From NCBI GenBank assembly GCA_035640715.1, contig DASQVO010000343.1, positions 1 through 22,853 on the forward strand: a stretch of DNA of 22,853 nt, in the 5' to 3' direction. Both the position numbers and the translations under genes were made by a program. Under the pieces are notes generated by a model that saw only the letters and a program-made list of their open reading frames with translations, was not told the origin of the DNA and searched no databases. Position 1 is the stretch's first letter. Each line of letters opens with the position of its first letter. Source of the DNA: DASQVO01 sp035640715 (GTDB lineage: Bacteria > Actinomycetota > Actinomycetes > Streptosporangiales > Streptosporangiaceae). Below are positions 1 to 6,392 of this stretch, one piece after another.

Positions 1-699
1 CGCCGCGGCGTCCTGACCCGCGCCGCCGCGCGCCGGCCCGCCGCTGCCGGGCTTGCGCCGCACGCGCCTCGCCCGCCTGGCCCGGATCAGCATCGCCCCG
101 GACGCCGCGACCAGGAGTGCGGTGAGGTGACCGACCGCCGCGACATCGAGGTGGCCGAGCCCGCTGAAGATGCGCCCGGCGAATACGAGCACCGCCAGGT
201 CCAGGGCGGCGGCTGCCCGCGCCGGCCTGGAGCCGAATACGAGGGCGACAACGATCGCGGATACCACGACGTAGGAAGGGCCGACATCGAGAATGTGCCG
301 GTATGAGGTGGGAAGCATCCCCTGGTCCACCCGGTAGGCGACAATGCCCTCGCTGACCAGGGTCCCGATCACGTGCCCGGCCGCGCAGACCACCGCGGTG
401 CGCCCGTTGCCCAGGCCGCGGTTGGCCCCGAATGCGGCGAGTGCGATCAGCGCCGGCCACGCGTAGGCCGAGCCCTCCGCGATAAACGCCGATACCGCAA
501 GCGACCCGGCCGGGTGGTGCTCCAGATTCGCCACGCTGGTGCTCGCCCAGGCGGCGAACGCCGAGCGCGCGGGCGGGGAAAGCAGGCTGCCGGCCACTGT
601 GACCGCCAGATAGCCCGCGAGGAAGGACGACGCGACCGTGTATCTCCGGGCCAACACGCACGCGACGGCCTGCATGCGCCCGGCGCGGAGCAGTGGCAT
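1..699 (-). CDS. Rhomboid-like integral membrane protein (3' end outside window)
   Basis: I translated this minus-strand frame by hand; it stays open for 233 residues to the window edge, so the C-terminus is missing. It reads as a polytopic membrane protein with hydrophobic stretches near residues 22-40, 80-92, 100-120, 143-156 and 165-205. The pattern SVANLEHHP (about 55-63), a central AGHVIGTLVSEG and the motif DVGPSY (138-143) match the actinobacterial rhomboid-like family. S142 in GPSY would be the rhomboid serine, and H191 in VGHLTALL could be the partner histidine in the last core helix, so an intramembrane serine protease is possible but unproven. ATG at 699 was chosen; GTG at 714 or 720 are in frame upstream, followed by a stop at 724-726. 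The visible tail (from about 205) is basic and Gly/Arg-rich, typical of a cytosolic end. Confidence 0.72.
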   Translation of the reverse strand, partial: MPLLRAGRMQAVACVLARRYTVASSFLAGYLAVTVAGSLLSPPARSAFAAWASTSVANLEHHPAGSLAVSAFIAEGSAYAWPALIALAAFGANRGLGNGRTAVVCAAGHVIGTLVSEGIVAYRVDQGMLPTSYRHILDVGPSYVVVSAIVVALVFGSRPARAAAALDLAVLVFAGRIFSGLGHLDVAAVGHLTALLVAASGAMLIRARRARRVRRKPGSGGPARGGAGQDAAA

Positions 700-1011
700 C
701 GTGGGTGCACGCACAGACACGCCTCAGAGGCTATGCGGCCTGCCGCGAGCGGCCACCGTGACCACCCGTTGCGGCGTCACGATGAGAGTGGCGTCCGTAA
801 CGGGTGATGCCCATCATGACTGCATTTACTCAATGGTAATGTTCGCGCCTAAGCTAAGGATCAGGTGCGCCGGCGGCCCCGGTGCCGGATGGCGGCCGAG
901 GCCCGGCTAGGGTATGCGGACGCGCGCGCCAGCAATGGGCCCTGCCCGGCAGGTCACGCGCGGCCGTGCCGGTTAGCGGAACAGCGGACGAGGATGGTGA
1001 ACCGCGTGACC
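700..1011. promoter_or_regulatory. Divergent intergenic region with AT-rich promoter-like patch
   Basis: This region separates the minus-strand rhomboid-like gene from the plus-strand glycosyltransferase operon. It holds an inverted repeat with ACCCGTT at 764-770 and AACGGGT at 799-805. Next comes a markedly AT-richer patch at about 816-856, with TAATGT (837-842) or TAAGCT (850-855) as candidate -10 elements for the operon. The -35 match is poor (ATGACT at 816-821, only 15 bases from TAATGT). No convincing gene was found; the open frame running in from 865 lacks a family-like N-terminus before the glycosyltransferase start. Confidence 0.4.
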
Positions 1012-2283
1012 ATGAACCGTCCGCTGCGTGTCGCACTGCTGTCCTACCGGAGCAAAGCGCACTGCGGCGGGCAGGGCGTTTACGTGCGTCACCTCAGCAG
1101 GGAGCTGGCCGCCCTCGGCCACACGGTCGAGGTGTTCTCCGGGCAGCCATATCCGGACCTGGAGCCCGGGCCCGTGCTGCGGGAGGTTCCGAGCCTGGAC
1201 CTGTACCGGGACGAGGATCCGTTCCGGACCCCCCGCCGGGACGAGTACCGGGACTGGATCGATGTCCTCGAGACCGTTTCGATGTGGACGGGGGCATTCC
1301 CGGAGCCGCTCACGTTCAGCCTCCGTGCACTGCGCGAGCTGCGCGCCCGCCGCCGCGACTTCGATGTCGTGCACGACAACCAGGGCCTCGGCTACGGGCT
1401 GCTCGGCATCACCCGGCTCGGGCTTCCGCTGGTGACGAGCATCCACCACCCGATCAGCGTCGACAAGCGCATCGAGCTGGCGGCGGCGCACGGCCTGGCG
1501 CGGCTGTCAAAGCGGCGCTGGTACGGGTTCGTGCGGATGCAGGCGCGGGTCGCCCGCCAGGTCTCGCGCAGCGGCCCCGTCATCACCGTCTCCGAGTCAT
1601 CCCGCCACGACATCTACCGCGACTTCCGCCTGCGGCCCGGCAGCGTCCACATCGTCCCGCTCGGCGTCGACACGAGGCTCTTCCATCCCCGGGGCCCCAC
1701 CCGCGTCCCCGGCAGGATCGTGGCGGTGGCAAGCGCCGACTCCCCGGTCAAGGGCGTCGGCGTCTTGCTGAGGGCCGTCGCGAAACTCGTCACCGAGCGC
1801 GACGTTCATCTGGCCGTCGTCGGGAAGGCCGCGGCGGGCGGGCTGACCGCGCGGCTCGTCGCCGAGCTGTCGCTCGCCGACCGGGTCACCTTCATGCCCG
1901 GCATCAGCGACACCACCCTGGCCGCCCTGCTGGCGAGCGCTGAAATCGCGGTCGTGCCATCGCTCTACGAGGGCTTCTCGCTGCCGGCGGTCGAGCACAT
2001 GGCCTCGGGCACGCCGCTGGTGGCCAGCCGCGCCGGCGCGCTTCCCGAGGTAACCGGGGACGCCGCCGAGCTGGTCACGCCCGGCGATCCGGAGGAGCTG
2101 GCCGCGGTGCTGCGGCGGCTGCACGACTCGCCGCGCGAGCGTGACCGCCTTTCCGGTCTCGCCTGGCGCCGCGTGCAGGAGCGGTTTGCCTGGCCGGCCG
2201 TGGCCCGGGCCACGGCCGCCTGCTATGAGAGCGCCATCGCCACAAGCCGCGGGCATACGCCGAGAGGATCGGGACCTTGCTGA
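1012..2283 (+). CDS. GT4-family glycosyltransferase (GT-B fold)
   Basis: Retaining glycosyltransferase of family GT4, expected to move a sugar from a nucleotide-sugar donor to an unknown acceptor at the cytoplasmic face. The N-terminal Rossmann domain opens with RVALLSYRSK and the loop CGGQGVYVRHLSREL (from residue 18), the GGxG(x)Y loop typical of GT4. The C-terminal domain carries the donor-binding E-x7-E as E320 GFSLPAV E328, followed by SGTPLVASRAGALPE. From ATG 1012 it is 423 residues, normal for the family. ATG 994 and GTGs at 997 and 1006 are alternative in-frame starts; the family-like sequence begins at 1012 and GGTGA (996-1000) could serve as its ribosome site. It is first of three overlapping plus-strand genes, so its product probably feeds the methyltransferase and barrel protein that follow. 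Acceptor not predictable. Confidence 0.87.
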   Translation: MNRPLRVALLSYRSKAHCGGQGVYVRHLSRELAALGHTVEVFSGQPYPDLEPGPVLREVPSLDLYRDEDPFRTPRRDEYRDWIDVLETVSMWTGAFPEPLTFSLRALRELRARRRDFDVVHDNQGLGYGLLGITRLGLPLVTSIHHPISVDKRIELAAAHGLARLSKRRWYGFVRMQARVARQVSRSGPVITVSESSRHDIYRDFRLRPGSVHIVPLGVDTRLFHPRGPTRVPGRIVAVASADSPVKGVGVLLRAVAKLVTERDVHLAVVGKAAAGGLTARLVAELSLADRVTFMPGISDTTLAALLASAEIAVVPSLYEGFSLPAVEHMASGTPLVASRAGALPEVTGDAAELVTPGDPEELAAVLRRLHDSPRERDRLSGLAWRRVQERFAWPAVARATAACYESAIATSRGHTPRGSGPC

Positions 2284-3068
2284 CCGTCGATTTCAGCCGG
2301 CTCCAGATCGGGCCGGGCGACCGCGTCCTGGACGTGGGCTGCGGCGCCGGACGGCACGCCTTTGAGGCGTACCGGCGCGGCGCGGACGTGGTGGCGTTCG
2401 ACATGGACCACGGGGAACTCCGCCCGGTGACGGGCATGTGCGCCGTGATGCGCGCCGAAGGCGAGGCGCCAGCCGCCGCGGCCGCCGCCGCGGTGACGGG
2501 TGATGCCACCGCGATGCCGTTCGCCGACGGGTCATTCGACCGGGTCATCGCGGCGGAGGTGTTCGAGCACATCCTCGATGACCAGCAGGCGATGAACGAG
2601 GTCGCCCGGGTACTCAGGCCCGGGGGCATCGCCGCCGTCACCGTGCCGGCCTGGCTTCCGGAGCGGATCTGCTGGGGCCTGTCGCAGGAGTACCACGAGG
2701 TACCCGGCGGCCACGTGCGCATCTACACGCGCGTGGAGCTGGAGGCCAAGCTGCGGCGGGCCGGTTTCGGGATCACCGGCCACCACCACGCGCATGGCCT
2801 GCATTCGCCCTACTGGTGGGTGAAATGCATGGTCGGCGTGGGCAACGACGATCACCCGCTCGCGCGCGCTTACCACCGCTTGCTCGTCTGGGACATCGTC
2901 AAGCAGCCGGCCGCCACGCGGCTTGCTGAGCAGGCGCTCAACCCGCTGATCGGCAAGAGCATCGTCGTATACGCCGTCAGGCAGCAGCCGAACGAGGCGC
3001 CGGTGACCGCACCTGCCGGCGGCTCACGGGAGAAGGGCGACCCGGAGAACACGCATGCGGCAGCCTGA
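2277..3068 (+). CDS. Class I SAM-dependent methyltransferase
   Basis: S-adenosylmethionine-dependent methyltransferase (Methyltransf_11/25 type), 263 residues. Motif I is VLDVGCGAG (residues 17-25), the acidic residue after strand 2 is in AFDMD (40-44), and motif III/IV region is GDATAMPFADGSFDRV (75-90) followed by EVFEHI and ARVLRPGG (110-117). The start is TTG at 2277, seven bases inside the preceding glycosyltransferase gene (TTGCTGA), with GAGAGGA about nine bases upstream; CTG 2280 is less likely. The overlap indicates translational coupling. Residues after about 125 contain WxxxxWxKCMVGVG-type sequence unlike small-molecule catechol enzymes and may form the acceptor-binding cap. It likely methylates a glycosylated or isoprenoid-like intermediate made with its neighbours; substrate unknown. 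Confidence 0.87.
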   Translation: MLTVDFSRLQIGPGDRVLDVGCGAGRHAFEAYRRGADVVAFDMDHGELRPVTGMCAVMRAEGEAPAAAAAAAVTGDATAMPFADGSFDRVIAAEVFEHILDDQQAMNEVARVLRPGGIAAVTVPAWLPERICWGLSQEYHEVPGGHVRIYTRVELEAKLRRAGFGITGHHHAHGLHSPYWWVKCMVGVGNDDHPLARAYHRLLVWDIVKQPAATRLAEQALNPLIGKSIVVYAVRQQPNEAPVTAPAGGSREKGDPENTHAAA

Positions 3069-4299
3069 GCCGTACGCGCGGGCCACGATTCCCGCGGTCC
3101 CCGGTATCCTCGGCGCCGACGACGTCCTCGCCACGGCGCGCAGCATCGCGGCCGCCCAGGAGGCATCCGGCGCGATCCGCTGGCCTGACGGCCACGTCGA
3201 CGTGTGGGACCACATCGAGTGCGCGATGGCGCTGAGCGCCGCCGGGCTCCGCAGGCCGGCCCGGCAGGCGTATGAGTGGCTGCGCCGCTCGCAGCGCGCC
3301 GACGGGTCCTGGCCCAGGAAGTTCGTGGGCGGCATATGCGTCGACGCGGCGGCCGAGAGCAATCATGCCGCCTACGTGGCGGTCGGCGTGTGGCACGAGC
3401 TCCAGGTCACCGGGGATCATGGATTCGCGGTGTCGATGTGGCCCACGGTCCGCCGGGCGATCGAGTGGGTGCTCGGCATGCAGGCGCCCGGCGGCGAGAT
3501 CGCCTGGGAGCGCGACGCCCAGGGGGTGACGGCAGATTTCGCGCTGCTGACCGGGTGCTCGAGCATCCACCAGAGCCTGCGCTGCGCCGTCGCGCTCGCC
3601 GAGCACGTCGGCGTGGCCCAGCCGGACTGGGAACTGGCCACCGATCAGCTCGCGCACGCGATCGCCTGCCACCCGGAGTCGTTCGCGGACAAGAGCCAGT
3701 TCTCGATGGACTGGTACTACCCGGTGCTCGGCGGCGCGGTGCGGGGAGCGGCCGCCGCGGCACGGCTGGCCTCGGGCTGGGAGACCTTCGTCGTGCCGGG
3801 CCTGGGCGTCCGCTGCGTCAGCGACCAGCCCTGGGTCACCGGGGCGGAAAGCTGCGAGCTGGTGCTGGCCCTCGACGCCGCGGGCCAGCGCGAGGCCGCG
3901 GCGTCGCTGTTCGCCGACATTCAGCACCTGCGGCACAACGACGGCAGCTACTGGACCGGATGGCAGTTTGCCGACCTGGCCCATTTCCCGCGTGAGCGCA
4001 GCGCCTGGACCGCCGCGGCGGTGATCCTCGCCGCGGACGCCCTTTCGGGCGCCACGGGCGGTGCGGGGGTGTTCAGGGAGCCATGCGCAGCCGCTGGGAC
4101 CGGTGCCCCGGGCGGCCCGAGCAGCCAGGACGGCCAGGACGGCCAGAACGGCCTGAGCGGCGCGGAGGGCGGTGGCCTGGGTGGCGTGGACAGCCTGGAC
4201 GGCGCGGGCGGGTCGGCGGCGCGCACCGGCGGGCCGGCGGTGCGCGACTGCGCGTCCGGCTCAGCCGATGGCCAGGCCGGTGCGCTCGAGCACCCGTAG
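3055..4299 (+). CDS. Alpha/alpha-barrel prenyltransferase/squalene-cyclase-like protein
   Basis: This 414-residue protein resembles actinobacterial proteins annotated as 'prenyltransferase', with the (alpha/alpha)6-barrel fold of squalene-hopene cyclases and protein prenyltransferase beta subunits. QW-like repeats are visible: QRADGSWP (about 81-88) and HNDGSYWTGWQ near residue 300. Family-like blocks DWYYPVLGGAVRG and ETFVVPGLGVRCVSD are also present. I see no DxDD cyclase acid motif, so cyclisation by the hopene-cyclase mechanism is doubtful; a terpenoid-binding or noncanonical role is possible. Start ATG 3055 overlaps the upstream methyltransferase by 14 bases, so the three genes form one operon. 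From about residue 343 the chain becomes a Gly/Ser/Ala-rich tail without fold, and its last 39 bases overlap the opposing methyltransferase gene. The family is clear; the reaction is not. Confidence 0.75.
   Translation: MRQPEPYARATIPAVPGILGADDVLATARSIAAAQEASGAIRWPDGHVDVWDHIECAMALSAAGLRRPARQAYEWLRRSQRADGSWPRKFVGGICVDAAAESNHAAYVAVGVWHELQVTGDHGFAVSMWPTVRRAIEWVLGMQAPGGEIAWERDAQGVTADFALLTGCSSIHQSLRCAVALAEHVGVAQPDWELATDQLAHAIACHPESFADKSQFSMDWYYPVLGGAVRGAAAAARLASGWETFVVPGLGVRCVSDQPWVTGAESCELVLALDAAGQREAAASLFADIQHLRHNDGSYWTGWQFADLAHFPRERSAWTAAAVILAADALSGATGGAGVFREPCAAAGTGAPGGPSSQDGQDGQNGLSGAEGGGLGGVDSLDGAGGSAARTGGPAVRDCASGSADGQAGALEHP
4123..4158 (+). repeat. Nine-base tandem repeat in the low-complexity tail
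   Basis: Four imperfect in-frame nine-base units (AGCCAGGAC, GGCCAGGAC, GGCCAGAAC, GGCCTGAGC) encode SQD-GQD-GQN-GLS in the C-terminal tail of the barrel protein. This suggests the tail grew by replication slippage. Confidence 0.7.
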
Positions 4300-4893
4300 C
4301 GAGCCAGCCGTCCTGACCTCAGTGAAGCCGCCGGATTCCAGCGCCCGCCGGTAGATGCGATACGGTGCCTGACCGCCATCGGCCGGGTCCGGGAACACGT
4401 CGTGGATGGCGAGGGCCCCGCCGGCCGCCAGCCACGGTGCCCATCCGGCGTAGTCGGCCTGGGCCGCCTCATCCGTATGGCCGCCGTCGATGAACACCAT
4501 GCCGAGCGGCGCCCGCCAGAGCCGGGCGACGTCCGCCGACCGGCCCACGATGGCGATCACGTGATCTTCGAGGCCCGCCGCCGCCAGCGCCCACCTGAAG
4601 TGCGGGAAGGTGTCAATTCGACCGGTGCGCGGGTCCACCAGGCCGGTGTCGTGGTACTCCCAGCCGGGCTGGTGCTCCTCGGAGCCGCGATGGTGGTCGA
4701 CGGTGACGACCACCTGGCCGTGCTCGCGGGCCGCGGCGGCCAGGTAGATCGTCGACTTCCCGCAGTACGTGCCGATTTCCAGGATGGGCCCGCCCTGGGC
4801 ATACGCCGCGGCGGTCTCATACAAGGCCAGGCCCTCGGCCTCCGGCATGAATCCCTTGGCCTTCTCGGCGATGCGAATCAGTTCGGCGTCCAC
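4261..4893 (-). CDS. Class I SAM methyltransferase, Methyltransf_24 type
   Basis: A 210-residue class I methyltransferase of the Methyltransf_24/cephalosporin-hydroxylase-like group. Motif I reads ILEIGTYCGKST (37-48), followed by VVVTVDHHRGSEEHQ (61-75), and the later block GMVFIDGGHTDEAAQADY has the acidic/His residues that often hold a metal in this group. Its GTG start at 4893 has a -10-like TACCGT (4905-4900, minus strand) six bases upstream and no ribosome site, suggesting a leaderless message. Its stop lies inside the 3' end of the convergent barrel gene, a 39-base tail-to-tail overlap. The position suggests it acts in the same pathway as the plus-strand operon, but it is transcribed separately. 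Substrate unknown. Confidence 0.83.
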   Translation of the reverse strand: MDAELIRIAEKAKGFMPEAEGLALYETAAAYAQGGPILEIGTYCGKSTIYLAAAAREHGQVVVTVDHHRGSEEHQPGWEYHDTGLVDPRTGRIDTFPHFRWALAAAGLEDHVIAIVGRSADVARLWRAPLGMVFIDGGHTDEAAQADYAGWAPWLAAGGALAIHDVFPDPADGGQAPYRIYRRALESGGFTEVRTAGSLRVLERTGLAIG

Positions 4894-4905
4894 CGTTACA
4901 CGGTA
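4892..4905. promoter_or_regulatory. Palindrome and leaderless -10 in a 39-base divergent gap
   Basis: ACCGT-TAC-ACGGT (4892-4904) is a perfect five-base inverted repeat that overlaps the -10-like TACCGT (4905-4900) of the minus-strand methyltransferase. Any protein bound here would block that promoter and sit just upstream of the divergent XRE gene, which makes it a candidate operator for that regulator. Confidence 0.4.
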
Positions 4906-4932
4906 GTGCTTGGAGGACGGCGGGTCCGGTCA

Positions 4933-5181
4933 GTGTTCGCGACGAACCTGGCGATGATCCGCAAAGCTGCGCAGATGACCCAGGCAGAGGTCGCCCGCAA
5001 GCTAGGAGTCGGCCAGGGGGCGGTATCCCGGCTGGAAAACCGCGGCGACATGCTGCTATCCACCCTTTATGACTACCTGACCGCCACCGGCGCCGATGCC
5101 GCCAGCATCGTAGTCATCGTCCATGGCCACAAGATCGAACTAGACCTTGGGCAGCTCCACGCCGCTCAGTCCGGACAATGA
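4933..5181 (+). CDS. Short XRE-family helix-turn-helix protein
   Basis: An 82-residue Cro/C1-type HTH protein. The DNA-binding unit is MIRKAAQMTQAEVARKLGV followed by GQGAVSRLENRGD, which matches antitoxin-like XRE proteins in which the recognition helix reads QxxVSRxE. After it, LYDYLTATGADAASIVVIVHGHKIELDL resembles the small C-terminal sheet of HigA/MqsA-like antitoxins. Such proteins usually carry 30-40 extra residues before the HTH, and those are not seen here. In-frame starts are GTG 4906, GTG 4933 and ATG 4954; GTG 4933 was taken with GGAGG at 4912-4916, at loose spacing. No toxin partner is recognisable on either side, so it is either an orphan antitoxin or a local regulator of the divergent methyltransferase. 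The HTH call is firm; start and role are not. Confidence 0.7.
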   Translation: MFATNLAMIRKAAQMTQAEVARKLGVGQGAVSRLENRGDMLLSTLYDYLTATGADAASIVVIVHGHKIELDLGQLHAAQSGQ

Positions 5182-5420
5182 TTCGCCTAGCTTCATGACC
5201 AGAATCCCGAACCCGTCGCTCCGGTCCTGCGGCGCTCGGTCGGCCAGGCACGGCTGGGCACTATGGACTGGCCCGCATCCCTGCGCGTGATGACGGCCGA
5301 GCTGATACCGACAGCGGCCTGTCGTCCGCTGGAGGCGGGATGTCAGCGGCGCAGCACGCTCAGCCGGGTCAGCCCCTCCTTATTCCTGGATGATGGCTTC
5401 GTATTCGTCCGGCTCCGGAC
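5182..5420. other. Non-coding or degenerate stretch after the XRE gene
   Basis: No gene was recognised here. The stretch contains a short degenerate copy of the aminotransferase 3' end (described separately) and otherwise unassignable sequence with many non-optimal codons in every frame. It looks like decayed DNA between the XRE gene and the first toxin-antitoxin module. Confidence 0.5.
5329..5395 (-). pseudogene. Remnant of an aminotransferase 3' end
   Basis: Read on the minus strand this gives NKEGLTRLSVLRR followed by TGA at 5345-5343, which closely matches the C-terminus LKEALARLTVLRR of the aminotransferase at 6354-7517. At the DNA level 5329-5381 aligns without gaps to 6340-6392 with about 43 of 53 bases identical, and the match continues past the stop codon. 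Upstream of about 5395 the similarity is lost apart from an occasional residue. It is a duplicated or recombined fragment, not a working gene. Confidence 0.65.
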
Positions 5421-5921
5421 TCAACGTCGGCGACCTCGTCGCATGATGTCGGTCCGGTTCACGAACGCTCCAGAGGTAAGTACGGGGGTTCCGCGCCATG
5501 GTGACATGGACAGCAGGTCCGTGTCGTCGCTAACGATAAGCACTGATCCGCTGGCGGCCGCGCACTCCAGAATGCGATTGTCTTCGTAGTCTGGGCAGTC
5601 GGTGATGGTCGTGCCGGGTTCGATGACAGCACCGCCTGATGCCTCGGCGATCTCGACGATTACCTGGACATACTCCTCTGCCCGCCCTACTATCCAGCCG
5701 TATCCGTCTGGCGGCGTGCCGCAGAGCACTCGTACGGTGTTGGCCAGGATGTGCTCGCTGACGAACAGGCCGAACTCGCGGGCATCGTTGAAGATGCCGA
5801 TGACGTTGGCGGCGAGGTTCCCGCGCACGGGCGGCGGTGATGGCCAGGAGTAGAAGGCGTCGTGTCCCCCGGCGACGGCGGTGACGAAGACATTGACGTC
5901 GACGGTTACCGGTGCTGTCAC
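5421..5921 (-). CDS. PIN-domain toxin (VapC-like ribonuclease)
   Basis: A 166-residue PIN-domain protein, expected to be a Mg2+-dependent endoribonuclease toxin. The acidic active-site set is visible: D8 in VTVDVNVFVTA, E56 in SEHILANTV, D111/D114 in DYEDNRILECA, and D132/D135 in VSDDTDLL. DYEDNRILECA with VSDDTDLL is the signature of the 'putative toxin-antitoxin system toxin component, PIN family' group rather than the shorter classical VapC. It starts with GTG at 5921, sharing GTGA with the stop of the antitoxin gene, so translation is coupled. The C-terminal tail is basic (RRGRRR). All catalytic acids are present, so it appears intact. Confidence 0.85.
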   Translation of the reverse strand: MTAPVTVDVNVFVTAVAGGHDAFYSWPSPPPVRGNLAANVIGIFNDAREFGLFVSEHILANTVRVLCGTPPDGYGWIVGRAEEYVQVIVEIAEASGGAVIEPGTTITDCPDYEDNRILECAAASGSVLIVSDDTDLLSMSPWRGTPVLTSGAFVNRTDIMRRGRRR

Positions 5922-6166
5922 CGTCTTTTCAGGACGCGCCGCACAACTGCCACCGCGTCGTCGGCACTGAGCCCGGCAGCAGCCGAGCGCTCGGCACCGT
6001 ATGCCTGGAGCTCGGCGAGCCGTTCGGCCCGGTCGATGACTTCCATCTGCTTCATGGCCTCGCGCAGGAATGCGGAGCGGTTACCATGGCCGAACTTCGC
6101 GGTCAGCCGCTCCAGCCGTGCCATGTCCTCGTCCGCGACCGCGAACCCTATCGTCCTCGTGCTCAT
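5918..6166 (-). CDS. Ribbon-helix-helix (CopG-like) antitoxin
   Basis: An 82-residue antitoxin paired with the downstream PIN toxin. The N-terminal part RTIGFAVADEDMARLERL then GNRSAFLREAMKQ is the beta-strand plus two-helix RHH pattern (residues about 3-40) that dimerises on DNA. The rest, EVIDRAERLAELQAYGAERS, is the toxin-neutralising tail. ATG 6166 was chosen rather than the upstream ATG 6202 because the protein then begins with the RHH strand and a good promoter (TTGCAT, 17 bases, TACAGT) ends seven bases before it, implying a leaderless transcript. The gene ends in TGA overlapping the toxin's GTG start. Autorepression through the palindrome over the -35 box is likely by analogy with other RHH antitoxins. 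Confidence 0.85.
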   Translation of the reverse strand: MSTRTIGFAVADEDMARLERLTAKFGHGNRSAFLREAMKQMEVIDRAERLAELQAYGAERSAAAGLSADDAVAVVRRVLKRR

Positions 6167-6173
6167 GCATCTG

Positions 6174-6202
6174 ACTGTATCTATTGTGCATCTTGCATGC
6201 AA
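6174..6202 (-). promoter_or_regulatory. Promoter and palindromic operator of the first toxin-antitoxin module
   Basis: On the minus strand, -35 TTGCAT (6202-6197), a 17-base spacer and -10 TACAGT (6179-6174) lie immediately before the antitoxin ATG at 6166. The perfect palindrome TTGCATGCAA (6193-6202) covers the -35 box, and further TGCAT words occur at 6166-6170 and 6187-6191. This is a plausible binding site for the RHH antitoxin. Confidence 0.6.
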
Positions 6203-6339
6203 TGGAGGGCGCCGAGGACAACAAGGCGCCGTTCCGCCGCCAGGAGTGAGCCGAGCGAAGCGGGAGGCGCTGCTGTGCGGTCTCAGCCGGGAACACAGGC
6301 AGTCGCCTACTGGTCCCTACCACGCGGGCCACGCCTACG

Positions 6340-6392
6340 CCGGAAGCGGGACGTCAGCGGCGGAGCACGGTGAGCCGGGCCAGTGCTTCCTT
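6340..6392 (-). repeat. Imperfect direct repeat, copy at the aminotransferase 3' end
   Basis: This segment (the last codons of the aminotransferase, its stop and 14 bases beyond) matches 5329-5381 in the same orientation, offset by 1011 bases, with roughly 81% identity. The two copies bracket the first toxin-antitoxin module. Confidence 0.65.

Noticed and set aside
2977..3984. 335-residue minus-strand frame opposite the barrel gene
   Set aside because: It is antisense to conserved QW and DWYYPVLGG blocks and has no family signature.
5140..5300. Minus-strand open stretch ending GFGILVMKLGESLSGLSGVELPKV
   Set aside because: It looks briefly protein-like but has no credible start and overlaps the 3' end of the XRE gene; no family was recognised.
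6202..6249. 15-codon plus-strand frame MEGAEDNKAPFRRQE
   Set aside because: Too short, no ribosome site, and its ATG lies at the edge of the toxin-antitoxin palindrome.
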